Origin: Promethearchaeota archaeon
Lineage (GTDB): Archaea > Asgardarchaeota > Lokiarchaeia > Sigyniarchaeales > SOKP01
NCBI GenBank assembly: GCA_016839915.1
Contig: JAEOTH010000171.1
Span: 1 to 64,000 of the forward strand
Length of the DNA: 64,000 nt
Direction of reading: 5' to 3'
The position numbers and the translations under genes are program-made. The notes under the pieces were generated by a model that saw only the letters and a list, made by a program, of their open reading frames with translations, did no database searches and was not told the DNA's origin. Shown piece after piece: positions 10,900 through 21,886 of the stretch (positions are counted from its first letter, which is position 1; each line of letters starts with the position of its first letter).

Positions 10900-10940
10900 T
10901 TTTAATCTATTAAATAAAAAGAATTTTTATTTATCTGAGA

Positions 10941-11609
10941 CTAGAGTTTTATTTGTTTAGTCCCATATTTCTTAAAATATTCTTTAATATGTTCTGCAAT
11001 TTCTTTATTCATACTAAAACTTGGCAACAAATCAATAGCATTGCTCATTGCATAATATGGGACATTAAATTGTGAAGTAATCTCTTTTATACTCTTTCCA
11101 TCATCTCGTAACTCATTTCTATTAGTTAATGCAATAGCAGCAACTATACTTATATTTAATTCACCTAATTGTTGAATTGTGTTGATTAAAGATCCCCCTG
11201 TAGTTGTAACATCTTCAAGAATAACTACATTTCCTTTAGGTATACCAATGAATATTCTGTCTTTAGGATCTCCATGTTCTTTTTGTTTACCTCGTCCCAT
11301 TGATAGAGGGTGGGTTCCATGATTATAGTTTATCTGTTGTTTTGCCCATTTAAATTGTGTTATAATTCCTAATTTTGTAGCACCCTCTGGAACTCCATAA
11401 ATACATCCCGGTTTTAAGTCTAAAGAATTAATAAAAGATATAACATAATTTGTTAATTTGTCAAGCAAAAACACATCTGAAGCTATATTCCTCCAATTTA
11501 CATACCAATAAGATAACCTCCCAGATTTAAGTTTTAATGGTTTTTCAAAGAAACCAATCACATTTTGGTTTTTTATAAATTTATCAAAACTTTCTTGATC
11601 CCAAGTCAT
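10941..11609 (-). CDS. pyrE: Orotate phosphoribosyltransferase-like
   Basis: PRTase motif GNVVILEDVTTTGGSLINTI; LKLKSGRLSYWYVNWRN N-terminus. Confidence 0.8.
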   Translation of the reverse strand: MTWDQESFDKFIKNQNVIGFFEKPLKLKSGRLSYWYVNWRNIASDVFLLDKLTNYVISFINSLDLKPGCIYGVPEGATKLGIITQFKWAKQQINYNHGTHPLSMGRGKQKEHGDPKDRIFIGIPKGNVVILEDVTTTGGSLINTIQQLGELNISIVAAIALTNRNELRDDGKSIKEITSQFNVPYYAMSNAIDLLPSFSMNKEIAEHIKEYFKKYGTKQIKL

Positions 11610-11652
11610 AATAGATAATTATAGTTTTCAATTCTATTAGTTATTTTCTGTT

Positions 11653-12048
11653 TTAATCTTTGATATTAGAGAGAATTTTTCGAGCTTGCAAAGTTATTGT
11701 TTTATTAGTTTGTTTAGTTAAATTTTCTAATAATTTTTGAATTGGTATAATAGCTCTAGTATTGGTTTCTGAAAGTTCTTCAAAAATAGAAAGGATAGAG
11801 AGAATTTCTTCTTGATTAGACCCCTCAAAAAATTGTTTAATTCTAGGAATCGCAGTTTGATTTAAAATCTCATCAAGATATTGTGAAATTTCGGCTTCGA
11901 CTTTAGTATCTCGATAAGATCTAATTTTATTACTTTTTATATACTCAACAAAAATAAGGGGCATTTCTAGTGGCCATTCTTGAATCTTTTCCATTTCAAT
12001 TAGTTGAACTACATTACCGTTTTCCTTATAAAATAACTTTATATCCAA
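11653..12048 (-). CDS. Small helical protein overlapping top6A
   Basis: 131 aa ORF overlapping the 3' end of top6A; helical. Confidence 0.6.
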   Translation of the reverse strand: MDIKLFYKENGNVVQLIEMEKIQEWPLEMPLIFVEYIKSNKIRSYRDTKVEAEISQYLDEILNQTAIPRIKQFFEGSNQEEILSILSIFEELSETNTRAIIPIQKLLENLTKQTNKTITLQARKILSNIKD

Positions 12049-13220
12049 TCACCAGTTGTTAATTTTTCTGGAAGGTAAGTATTTGTAAGAAATTCAAATC
12101 CATGTTGCGAAAGAGCTTGAATTTCCGCTTTTCTCTTAATTTTCAGAGCTAATTTTAAATCAGTTTCCCATTGTTTATTCTTTTTAACGAAATCTTCATT
12201 TAATAATTCTTTTGTTCGTTTAACATCCATTGGTTTCATAGGGAGTCTCACTTCTTCTGGAATCTTGTATTTGTCGAGATCTCTTGTTAAAACTCCAAGT
12301 AATTTAATATTCGGAGTGGCTAAGAAAGGAGATTCGTAACTTAATCTTTTTGACCCCCTTAAATATACGCTGTGAATATAATGGCCATAAGGATCACTAT
12401 CTACTAAACTAAAAACAGGTAATTTCAATTCTTTACTTAAACGTTTTAAAAACATACGTGTGGCAATATCTGCTGCTCCCTTTGCTGTAAGAATAATACA
12501 TGGGTATTTTCTCCAAAATCTATCTTCAGCTAGACGTATCATAGCAGCATCCTTTTCCACAACTAGTATAAATTCTGCATCTGACTCAATTATTTCAATA
12601 TTATCAAGCATAGGTGATATCATCCAACCTCCGCTGCCTAATCCTTCTAGATCTATTATGTCATTTCGATCTCTTATTCTGAGTCTTCCAACACACATTC
12701 CTTTAGCAGAGGCTACAATGTGAGTTGAGTTTCTTGTAGTATATAACATCGCTGCTACATCTTCAATAGTTTTATCACTATTCTTCTGTTCTGTGAATAA
12801 TTTAACATCAGTATAGAAAATTTCCCTTTTAGTAGCATGTATATCTTTTTCTAATAACTCGTTTACGATTTCAAGAACACGCATTAATCTTGTAATATCT
12901 GCTACACTTGTAAGTGTATGAAATTGCTTTTCCACTATCTGCTCACCTAAAAGTAATAGATCATTTTCTTCATCCCATATTATATTAGAACTCGTTCTCG
13001 CTGGAAGATGAATTGATGGACGACCCGTATCGTAGATTTTTGTAATAACATTATCCACCAATTTATATAGTCTTCCAATAGCTTGTTTTCTGGTAAGATC
13101 ATCAATGTTAACTGTTCCTTTTGGAAGATTAATTGATTTTTCTTCTTTTTCCTTTTCTAAATAAAAGTTAAATAATTCTCTAGCCGCTTTTAATTCATTT
13201 TTATGTTCTTTTTTAGCCAT
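12039..13220 (-). CDS. top6A: DNA topoisomerase VI subunit A
   Basis: Catalytic-Tyr region EDVAAMLYTTRNS; Toprim motifs LVVEKDAAMIRL and FSLVDSDPYG. Confidence 0.95.
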   Translation of the reverse strand: MAKKEHKNELKAARELFNFYLEKEKEEKSINLPKGTVNIDDLTRKQAIGRLYKLVDNVITKIYDTGRPSIHLPARTSSNIIWDEENDLLLLGEQIVEKQFHTLTSVADITRLMRVLEIVNELLEKDIHATKREIFYTDVKLFTEQKNSDKTIEDVAAMLYTTRNSTHIVASAKGMCVGRLRIRDRNDIIDLEGLGSGGWMISPMLDNIEIIESDAEFILVVEKDAAMIRLAEDRFWRKYPCIILTAKGAADIATRMFLKRLSKELKLPVFSLVDSDPYGHYIHSVYLRGSKRLSYESPFLATPNIKLLGVLTRDLDKYKIPEEVRLPMKPMDVKRTKELLNEDFVKKNKQWETDLKLALKIKRKAEIQALSQHGFEFLTNTYLPEKLTTGDWI

Positions 13221-13238
13221 GATTTTTCAAAAAATTAA

Positions 13239-16200
13239 TTATTTTAATTTCCATTGTCTTTTACCCATTTTGGATTCGACTAGGACATTTCCTTTACGTT
13301 CTAATTCTTTTAATTTAAGCTGGAGATATCTTGCATCCATCATATCTTTAATTTTTAATTTGAAGATGAGATGTTTAATGGTTTGCCATTCATCAGATAA
13401 AACATTCAGAATTTTTTCAGTAGTTATGATAGGTAAAGTAGTTTGTATTTGTTTTGGGGGAATTGGTTTAGGTTTAAGAGGTGATTTTTTAGCAGGGGCT
13501 TCTGCTCTAGAAATTTGTGATTGCTTTTGTTTTATAGTAATTGTATCAGGGGTTACTTTTACTGGTTCTAAAAGTTTTATTTTAATTGGCTTTTCTTCTG
13601 CAGGTTTTTTATAAAATTCTATAATTTTTCCGATAATCCCTGTTTTTGTATCTTTGGATAGAAGGTTAATATTATTCTCTTGACAGTATTCAATTAATTC
13701 ATTTTTTGTCCAATTTCTAAGTGTCTTCTCAGTAAATAATTCTTTTTTGATTTCGACTTTCTTAACAATTGGTTGTATTTCAACGGTTTGCTCTATCTTT
13801 TCCTCTGATATAATTACAGCTTCTTTAATTTCTCTTGCTTCTGGAGGTTTTTCTAAAGGTGTGGGTTTTTTACCTATTGCATTCCTCATTAAATCTTCTA
13901 GTTCCTTTTTATTAAGCTTAGCTTTATGTATACTTTCACCCTTGGAGGCGATATTATATAGACTATTAACAAAAAGAGGAATATATTTTTCTATTAAGCT
14001 AGCTCTTTTTTCACTTTTATGAAGACTTGTTTTTCTATTAATATATATTCGTAATCTTCTTCCTATTGCTTCCAAGCAGTATTTTATTTCTTTTATTAAA
14101 TCTTCATCATCCGCTAAAGCATTTTTTGATTGAGATTTAAACATTAAGTGCACAAAAGGTCCAGAGACATTAACCAATAATTTTATTGGCCCTTTTGGTA
14201 AACTATTATCATAAGTCTCAAGGTTATAGTTTTTCCAATTAACCGATTGAACTGCTTTTGTAATTGCACAATCTGCGCTATCTCTTAATTTGGGTGTTCT
14301 ATTTACAAATCTTGATAAAACATCCCTAGATCTTTTAGGAGTTTCTATATTTCTTGAATAAGCCATCACAGCTTCAACAACGTAAGCTAACCCTTTTCCA
14401 CTTGTAGGAGATCTTGTTTCTGCTGCAACGAAATCATCATCACGGGTATAATTTTCAATGAAATATTCAAATACATCACGATAGGTATCTATAGAATCAA
14501 CGTCAGTATGTGTAAGAAGGTTGTCAATAAATTGTTTTTGTTGCTGATTATCTGTTGTTTCATCAATAATATCCATCGTTCCTAAAATTTCAGAGCCGAT
14601 GTTAATAACTTCTTCCGAATCAATAGAAAAATTGGAAATTACATCATCAGGCTGTAACCCTTCCTCTAATAACATTTTTTTTTTATCTTTAAGTAATATG
14701 TCAGTTGTCTGATCAATAGTGTTAAAAGTTGTACCAAAGTCATCAATATTCTCTGAAATTCTTAATCCAATTTCTTTAATTAATGTGTTCTCTAATGTTG
14801 CTTCACCTACAGGAATAACAGTATCTGTTGGAGGTGCCATATACTTTATAGATTTAAAAGCAAGGAATAGGGAATTAAATTGCTCCTTTGTTAAATCAAC
14901 AGTTTTGACTCGAGAAATTTGAACTTTATTAACAAGATCTTCAAAATCTATTCGATTTTTTAGCTTTTTTAATTCATTCAATCCTTCTTTAGCATTTTTA
15001 AACACTTCATTTAAATCTAATTTAATTTTATCTTTTTGTTTTCTAATATCATCTATGTTATTCAATAATTTTTTAATTTCCCTTTCTATGTTCTTTATTT
15101 CTTTTTGAGTTTCGGTTTTTTCTATACGATTATTGAGCTTCTTAATATCTATATTTATTTTTTCATAATCTTTGTTGAATTTAGAGTAAATAGAAACTAA
15201 ATTCCAATATTTCGTATTTAGATCCTCTGATTCAACTTGATAAATAATTAATTTGTCTCTAGCCTTAGTAGAACGACCATAAATCCGTTTTTCAAATCTT
15301 AGAAAATTTATTTTATCTGTCTTTTTCTGTGCTAGGTTAAGAAAACCGTCTTTTAGAATAAGAAGGTTTAATTTTTCTTGTAAATCTCTTTCAGCAATAC
15401 CAACAATTTCTTTAGCTGTTTTTGTACTCATTCTCACAAAGTTATCTTGTAAAAAAGCAGAAATTGATTTACTATCTGATTTTGTGATTAAATCTTGCAG
15501 ATCTCCTATATTAACTGAGGAAGGATGAGGTTTAGCATATTTAGGTTCTTTTGGGAAAGAAGAAGCTAATCTTCGGTAGATTTTTTCCTTCCCTTCTGGG
15601 TTAATATAAATAATTGTAAAGTGAGGATTCATATATGCAGTTTCTTCAATATATTTTTCAACATATCCTCTGACATATTTTACATTTAAATAATTCAATT
15701 TAATATAGGTTCCATGTAGAAAAGGACTATCAATATCAGTTGGATGAATTAAATACTTTTTTTCATTTTTAGAAGTGGTAAAAAATTCTGTTACTGTAGC
15801 ATAAATATTGTCTATAGATTTCGAAACTGTAATAACAGGTTTACCAGTTGTATTTTGAGCATCGCTGAATGCACTGGGAGCTCCAAATCCTTGGCTACCT
15901 CTTGTCTGTTTTAATTGCATAGATTTTGATGAGGCTAGATATCTCCCAAATTTCCTTAAATCGATCTTTGACATTCCTGTTCCATTATCAAAAATTTCAA
16001 ATGTATAACTCATGATATTTTTCTGACTGATTTCAGATGTCAGAAAAGATGATGCTTCATACTCTCTGATCCGAACTATCACAATTGGTTCTACATCAAT
16101 AATATATTCAACAGGTTTAATGATTTCTTGCATATCATCTATAATTCTCTTAACTTCTTCCTCTAATTCCAGTTCTTCTTTATCAATTATTTCTCCGGAT

Positions 16201-16550
16201 TCTTCTTCTTTTTCTTCTGGTTCTTGAATTTTAGATTCATCTGATTCAATAGTATCAATACCTAATTCTTGCATTAATGTGTGTTTTGCTTCATTGTTTA
16301 AGTGTTGAGATTTTTTCTCTTCTTTTACTGTTTCAAGTATAGAAAATTTCTCTAGAAATAATTCTTGATCTAATGAAAATTCGATTTTTGAATCTGATTT
16401 TTTTAATTCTTTCCATTGAAAACTTTCAATGGCATCTAAAGCATTATCAATAAATTCAGCACAATATTGAACATGCTTCCAATAACCAAATTCGAAACCA
16501 ACTAGCTGAGTCCGCTTACGCATATACTCAGCTATTGTTCCTTGTTTAAT
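13239..16550 (-). CDS. top6B: DNA topoisomerase VI subunit B, enlarged
   Basis: GHKL motifs EFIDNALDAIE, EIFDNGTGMS, GSQGFGAPSAFSDAQ; transducer APPTDTVIPVGE. Track ATG is at 16523, but homology-like IAEYMRKRTQLVGFEFG begins upstream; ATT at 16550 is proposed as the start. Confidence 0.9.
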   Translation of the reverse strand: MKQGTIAEYMRKRTQLVGFEFGYWKHVQYCAEFIDNALDAIESFQWKELKKSDSKIEFSLDQELFLEKFSILETVKEEKKSQHLNNEAKHTLMQELGIDTIESDESKIQEPEEKEEESGEIIDKEELELEEEVKRIIDDMQEIIKPVEYIIDVEPIVIVRIREYEASSFLTSEISQKNIMSYTFEIFDNGTGMSKIDLRKFGRYLASSKSMQLKQTRGSQGFGAPSAFSDAQNTTGKPVITVSKSIDNIYATVTEFFTTSKNEKKYLIHPTDIDSPFLHGTYIKLNYLNVKYVRGYVEKYIEETAYMNPHFTIIYINPEGKEKIYRRLASSFPKEPKYAKPHPSSVNIGDLQDLITKSDSKSISAFLQDNFVRMSTKTAKEIVGIAERDLQEKLNLLILKDGFLNLAQKKTDKINFLRFEKRIYGRSTKARDKLIIYQVESEDLNTKYWNLVSIYSKFNKDYEKINIDIKKLNNRIEKTETQKEIKNIEREIKKLLNNIDDIRKQKDKIKLDLNEVFKNAKEGLNELKKLKNRIDFEDLVNKVQISRVKTVDLTKEQFNSLFLAFKSIKYMAPPTDTVIPVGEATLENTLIKEIGLRISENIDDFGTTFNTIDQTTDILLKDKKKMLLEEGLQPDDVISNFSIDSEEVINIGSEILGTMDIIDETTDNQQQKQFIDNLLTHTDVDSIDTYRDVFEYFIENYTRDDDFVAAETRSPTSGKGLAYVVEAVMAYSRNIETPKRSRDVLSRFVNRTPKLRDSADCAITKAVQSVNWKNYNLETYDNSLPKGPIKLLVNVSGPFVHLMFKSQSKNALADDEDLIKEIKYCLEAIGRRLRIYINRKTSLHKSEKRASLIEKYIPLFVNSLYNIASKGESIHKAKLNKKELEDLMRNAIGKKPTPLEKPPEAREIKEAVIISEEKIEQTVEIQPIVKKVEIKKELFTEKTLRNWTKNELIEYCQENNINLLSKDTKTGIIGKIIEFYKKPAEEKPIKIKLLEPVKVTPDTITIKQKQSQISRAEAPAKKSPLKPKPIPPKQIQTTLPIITTEKILNVLSDEWQTIKHLIFKLKIKDMMDARYLQLKLKELERKGNVLVESKMGKRQWKLK

Positions 16551-16839
16551 TTTACCTTCTTCTCTTGAACTAATTTCTAACGCTCTCGAATTATAATTTC
16601 TTCTTTTATCCTTATTAAAGCCAATTATAAATATATATACATTTATTCGTAAATTAATTGAAAATTATTTCATATTAGGTATAAATCCTAATCTCATAGT
16701 TTTAAATTATTTGCTTGAACTTTACTTTATTATTTACTGTTTACAGTAAATAAATTAGTATTTAAATATTTTCATCAGAAACTAAATAATATTATAGTAG
16801 TTTTTTATTGGAAAAAAATTCTCAAAAATGCATTCAAAT

Positions 16840-18117
16840 TTAATTTCTTTTTTGATAAGCCTCTATGGCAACATCTATTATTTTAGACGCAATATATCTT
16901 TTAGTATTTCTCTCAACATGAGTGATATGTCTTTTTTTATCTATAATAAACACTTCATTATATTTACTACTAAATCCTATGTCACCCCTGCCAATATCAT
17001 TTGCTACAATTAAATCAACCTCAGATTTAAGTAGTCTATTGTAAGCACGTTCGATTAATTCACTCTTGGAAACATTGGTTTCTGCTTTAAACGCCACAAT
17101 AAATAAATTGTAATCTTTTTTTCTAGCTACATTTATTATTTTTGGTGTTAATTTCATATTTACTTGTAATTTTTCTACATTATCAGATGAAATTTTTCCC
17201 TCAATACATTCAATTGGTTTATAATCACTTACAGCAGCAGCTGAAATGAAAAAATCATAATCACTTAATGAGATTTCATCTTTAACGGCGTCTATAAAAT
17301 CATCTGTTGAAACAACGTGTTTTATTTTTAAATAATTAGGAAGTTTTGCCCTGCATTCACCAGCAATTAATGTTACAGCAGCACCTCTAGCAGAGGCTTC
17401 TTTAGCTAATTCAATCCCCATTCTTCCGGATGACTTATTTGAAACAAATCTAACTGAATCTATTGCTTCTCTAGTTGGACCTGCAGTAATAAGAATTTTC
17501 TTTCCCTCTAAATCTTTCTTTGTGATTAATAAATCTATAACCCTATCAATTATATCATCAATCTTTGCTATTTTAGCTTTACCTTCTGAAATTCTAGGAC
17601 CTAAAATTTCGACACCACATTCACGTAATTGTCTTTCATTTTTTTCTAAAATAGGATGTTTGTACATACTTTCATGCATTGCTGGTACAATAACAATAGG
17701 AATAGATGAACCGAATGCTGTTGATGCTATGGTTGTCACAGGTGTATCGTCAATTCCGTATGCAATTTTTGAAATTGTATTTGCGGTTGCAGGGCATATT
17801 AAAATTAAATCTGCTTTACCTACACTCTTAGGTCTTTCCCCCGCAAGATAAACATGTTCAACAGCTCCAGTTAATTTGGTAACAACTTTATTTCCTGTTG
17901 CCCATTCCATTAAAGCAGGATTAATTAATTCTGTAGCAGCCTTCGACATAACACATAATACTTCAGCTCCTAATCTCATAAGCTCTCGAGCTACAATCGG
18001 TGAAGATATTACTGCTACTGACCCTGTTAAACATATACAAACTGTTTTTCCTCTAAGGATTGTCCCTTTACTTTCAGTTATATCCTTTGATGGATGTTGA
18101 AAATTATTTTTTGTCAT
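16840..18117 (-). CDS. coaBC: CoaBC, phosphopantothenoylcysteine synthetase/decarboxylase
   Basis: Flavoprotein decarboxylase N-terminus (KTVCICLTGSVAVISSPIVARELMRLGAEV, VPAMHESMYKHP) plus CoaB domain ILITAGPTREAIDSVRFVSNKSSGRMG. Confidence 0.95.
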   Translation of the reverse strand: MTKNNFQHPSKDITESKGTILRGKTVCICLTGSVAVISSPIVARELMRLGAEVLCVMSKAATELINPALMEWATGNKVVTKLTGAVEHVYLAGERPKSVGKADLILICPATANTISKIAYGIDDTPVTTIASTAFGSSIPIVIVPAMHESMYKHPILEKNERQLRECGVEILGPRISEGKAKIAKIDDIIDRVIDLLITKKDLEGKKILITAGPTREAIDSVRFVSNKSSGRMGIELAKEASARGAAVTLIAGECRAKLPNYLKIKHVVSTDDFIDAVKDEISLSDYDFFISAAAVSDYKPIECIEGKISSDNVEKLQVNMKLTPKIINVARKKDYNLFIVAFKAETNVSKSELIERAYNRLLKSEVDLIVANDIGRGDIGFSSKYNEVFIIDKKRHITHVERNTKRYIASKIIDVAIEAYQKRN

Positions 18118-18328
18118 ATTTTAATAAATTTAATTACTATTTTTCAATTAAACTTTCAGATTCTATGTAATTAAAATTTATGCATTAATAAAAAAAATAA
18201 TGATACAATTCTCTGGAAAATTTTACTTTAATTTCATAATAAAACTGTGTTTAACTAAATTTTAATTATGATTTTAAATAAGTTAATCGGAATATTATTA
18301 CAAGTTTTAATTAAACTAACTGAAAAAT

Positions 18329-19519
18329 ATGTTTAAAATTTGTGATTTACACATCCACAGTAAATTTTCAGGAGGTGCAAGTAAAAATATTGATATTTTT
18401 AAAATTGCGTCTAATTCTGATATAAAAGGGATTCAACTAGTTGGAACGGGTGATTGCCTTCACCCATTATGGTTGACTGAATTAAGAACTAAATTAATTG
18501 AATACTCAGATGGAATTTTTTATATTCCAGAAGTGTTAAATGTTAATTTTGTATTACAAACAGAAATTGAAGCGATTTGGAAACATAATTCACATGTTAA
18601 AAAGATACATTTTGTCCTGCTTTTTCCAAATTTTGACAAATTAGAGGAATCTATTGATTTTTTATCAAAATTTGGTAATTTAGCAAAGGAAGGAAGGCCT
18701 AAGATCTATAAATCTGCAGAGAATCTTATTTTTGGGTTGAAATCAATTGATGAGAATATTGAGATAATTCCCGCTCATATATTTACTCCTTATTTTGGCC
18801 TATTTGGCGATACACCTCATTTCAATACTATGAAAGAAGCTTTGGGTTATGGAATGAATTATATTAATTGTATTGAAACAGGATTAAGTGCAGATCCGTT
18901 AATGGTAAGGAGTATTTCAGAATTAAATAAAGTGTCTATTATATCTAATTCTGACTGTCATTCTACAAGTTTTCATAGATTAGGAAGAGAAGCTACACTG
19001 ATTAAGCTTAATAAATTAAATTACCATAATCTTGTAGATTCGATTAAAAGAAGCAAGATTGTTAAGACTTACGAGTTTAAACCATCACAGGGGAAATATT
19101 ATTATGATGGCCACAGGCCGGGAAGACATTTAGATAATAAAGATTATTATTGTAGCCCAAAACTTAATATTGAGATTTGTCCATATTGCAAAAAAAAATT
19201 AACTAAGGGAGTATTAGCTCGAGTTCAAGATTTGAGCGATCAAATAAATCCATTCAAATTAAATTTTCAATATGTTGTCCCAATTTTGCACCTAATTTCA
19301 ATTGTATTAGGTGGTTCTGAATATGATAAAAGAAACTTATCAATATACCTAAATTTAATTGAAAATAATGATAGTGAATTTGCTATATGGGAAGGGAAAA
19401 GTAATTTTGAAAGCATCCCTGAAAATTTAGCTGATGCTATTCGAAAAATTAGAAATGGAAAATTCTGGTTTATACCTGGTCATGATGCTCTTTATGGAAA
19501 ATTACAATTTGAAAATTAG
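18329..19519 (+). CDS. PHP-family endonuclease, EndoQ-like
   Basis: CDLHIHSKFSGGASKN, GTGDCLHPLW, IIPAHIFTPYFGLFG, SNSDCHS, Zn pair CPYCKKKL. Confidence 0.85.
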   Translation: MFKICDLHIHSKFSGGASKNIDIFKIASNSDIKGIQLVGTGDCLHPLWLTELRTKLIEYSDGIFYIPEVLNVNFVLQTEIEAIWKHNSHVKKIHFVLLFPNFDKLEESIDFLSKFGNLAKEGRPKIYKSAENLIFGLKSIDENIEIIPAHIFTPYFGLFGDTPHFNTMKEALGYGMNYINCIETGLSADPLMVRSISELNKVSIISNSDCHSTSFHRLGREATLIKLNKLNYHNLVDSIKRSKIVKTYEFKPSQGKYYYDGHRPGRHLDNKDYYCSPKLNIEICPYCKKKLTKGVLARVQDLSDQINPFKLNFQYVVPILHLISIVLGGSEYDKRNLSIYLNLIENNDSEFAIWEGKSNFESIPENLADAIRKIRNGKFWFIPGHDALYGKLQFEN

Positions 19520-19527
19520 AACAGTAG

Positions 19528-21882
19528 TTAATTTTTAGAGTCAACAATCTTTATTTTCAAATTTAATTTGGTACTAAAATCCCGAAATTTCTTAAATTTA
19601 TCAGGTTTAAGATTTAATTTATCCTTATATTGAAGAACTTTAAAGAACTTTGTACCATAATATGTCTTATAAATTCCAGACATATCATAAAAAACTTTAC
19701 CTTTATCATGCAATCTAATTATTTGAGAAGATTCAAACTCACTTTTTCGAATTTCAAGAATTTTGTTAGAATATTTAACAAAGGGGGTATGCTGTATTTT
19801 CTTCAAATCAAATATTATTGTACTTCCAAGTCTACGTGTATTTAATAGGTCTCTAATAATCGAATGGATTTCATTTAACAATCTTGATTTAAATTCCAAA
19901 ATGCTAATATTGGGATAAAGACATCTTTTTAATATTTCATTATAGGGTAAATCTAATCCAGCTAATTCACTATTTAAATTTAATAATGTTAAAATTTGGT
20001 TCGTATTAAGATCAATATCTTTTTTCAATTCTTCAAAAATGTGTTCTCTTTCTTTAAAAATATAATCTAATAAAAATTTATCAAATTCTTTAATAAAGAC
20101 ATTATAATTAGGTACAAATAGCATATTTGGATTATTAACCACAATTTCATTAGCTTGAAAGGGATTTATCTCTTTATTCAATACTGCTCGTATAAGTGAT
20201 AAAGGATAATATCCTTCAATAAATTCCATACCTTTAGAAATACTCTTAATAGCATCTTTAAATGAGCATTTTGTAATTACATTTATAGTTTTAGTGATAT
20301 TACTTTCGATTTTAATAGGTGTTTTTTTACAGTAACAAAGATCAAATGGTTTTAAATCATGAAATAATGGATTATTATAATTGGGAATAATTATTTGAGA
20401 ACCATAAGCATTAACGAGACTCCCTTGGATTGGGTTACTTGCTAGATCCCATTCGATGACCATTACATCAGCTGAATCTTTATGAGCAATATCATAACTA
20501 TATTCTATTTTTTCACTTAGTAATGATAAACCATCAATAGATTTTATTTCATGGTCATTTACTTCTCCCCAGAATTGTTGCCTATAATAATATACATCTT
20601 GAAAACTACTAAGATCATCTATAAATAATTCTTTCATTATAAAATAATTGATCCCTATTTCAGAAGACTTAATAGTTTGATCATTTAACCCGAAAAAGCC
20701 AATACGGGAGACTATATAATGGTATACGGGATTTTTTAAATTACTATCCTCATGTTTCACTATATATGTGTTTCTTTTTTTCCTAAACTCCCCTTTAGCT
20801 CTGATAATATTATGTTTTTCTATTAACAGCTTTAAGAAAGCAAATTTTTTAAGATAGGCTTTTCTTTCTAGTTCCTTAATTTCAATTTTATACATCTTAT
20901 ATCTATCATAATATACTTCCTTTGGGATGTTTATAACTCGAAATTGCTTTTTCATTAACTTCAATTTATCAATTATACAAAAATTATTGATTTCAGAAAA
21001 AAAATAATCTACTAGTTTAGATTTTAGAGAATTTAAAGAGATTTCAGATATTAAATCCTTAAATAAAGGATTAATCTTAACTAATTCTACAAATTTCTTC
21101 TTTACTAAATATATAGAAAAATAATGATTATTAAAACTTGTACTATTTACCAAAGCTTTTAATTTATCAAAATAGGATGCTATAAATGAAATATCTTTAA
21201 AATCTAATATTTTATTAATAGATTCAATAATTTTAAGAAGATTGAAAAAAGAATATTCATGTATAATATTTAAAAACTTCTTGAATCCTTTTTCAATATA
21301 ACTGTTAAATTTAAGAAAATATTTTTCTAAATCAGTGTCATAACCATTTGCAATAAATTCGAAGAATTCAATAAATAAATTGTTATTAATTGCTGTATTA
21401 AGATAAGTTTCAATTATATTTTCAGTTTCAAATTGATTATAAATTGCTTTATTCATATAATTTAGCGCTTCTACACAATTATTACTATTAAAGCAACTAT
21501 TAGCTAATAATAGAAAGTTTTTACTTTTTTTTTGTGAACCTAAATCTTCAGAGGTTAAAAGATAACTCTTAAAATTTTCTAAAATCTTTTGAGCAAGATT
21601 ATTCTTAATTATGGACAACAGCTTTATTAAATGTACGCAGACCTTTTTGTTTTTTTCAGAATGAATTAGAAATGATGGACAATCGTGAAAAATTTCATTA
21701 TTCATTTCATCTATTATGAGATGAAATTCACGCTCATTATCTAAAATAAGACTTCTAATAAGTATTGGATCTTCTTCAACATTAATTAAATTGATTTTAT
21801 TGGTAAGAAATTTAAGAGATTTCTGATATAAATTTAAACCAAATTTATCAATTATAAGACTTGATATCGAATTTTCAACCAT
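19528..21882 (-). CDS. SWIM-zinc-finger-like protein, third gene of a MoxR-VWA locus
   Basis: N-terminal FHDCPSFLIHSEKNKKVCVHLIKLL resembles a SWIM finger; 4 bp from the VWA gene in the same orientation. Confidence 0.55.
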   Translation of the reverse strand: MVENSISSLIIDKFGLNLYQKSLKFLTNKINLINVEEDPILIRSLILDNEREFHLIIDEMNNEIFHDCPSFLIHSEKNKKVCVHLIKLLSIIKNNLAQKILENFKSYLLTSEDLGSQKKSKNFLLLANSCFNSNNCVEALNYMNKAIYNQFETENIIETYLNTAINNNLFIEFFEFIANGYDTDLEKYFLKFNSYIEKGFKKFLNIIHEYSFFNLLKIIESINKILDFKDISFIASYFDKLKALVNSTSFNNHYFSIYLVKKKFVELVKINPLFKDLISEISLNSLKSKLVDYFFSEINNFCIIDKLKLMKKQFRVINIPKEVYYDRYKMYKIEIKELERKAYLKKFAFLKLLIEKHNIIRAKGEFRKKRNTYIVKHEDSNLKNPVYHYIVSRIGFFGLNDQTIKSSEIGINYFIMKELFIDDLSSFQDVYYYRQQFWGEVNDHEIKSIDGLSLLSEKIEYSYDIAHKDSADVMVIEWDLASNPIQGSLVNAYGSQIIIPNYNNPLFHDLKPFDLCYCKKTPIKIESNITKTINVITKCSFKDAIKSISKGMEFIEGYYPLSLIRAVLNKEINPFQANEIVVNNPNMLFVPNYNVFIKEFDKFLLDYIFKEREHIFEELKKDIDLNTNQILTLLNLNSELAGLDLPYNEILKRCLYPNISILEFKSRLLNEIHSIIRDLLNTRRLGSTIIFDLKKIQHTPFVKYSNKILEIRKSEFESSQIIRLHDKGKVFYDMSGIYKTYYGTKFFKVLQYKDKLNLKPDKFKKFRDFSTKLNLKIKIVDSKN

Positions 21883-21886
21883 TTTT

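Noticed and set aside
12460-14922. Plus-strand ORFs opposite top6A/top6B
   Set aside because: Shadow ORFs of confirmed minus-strand genes.
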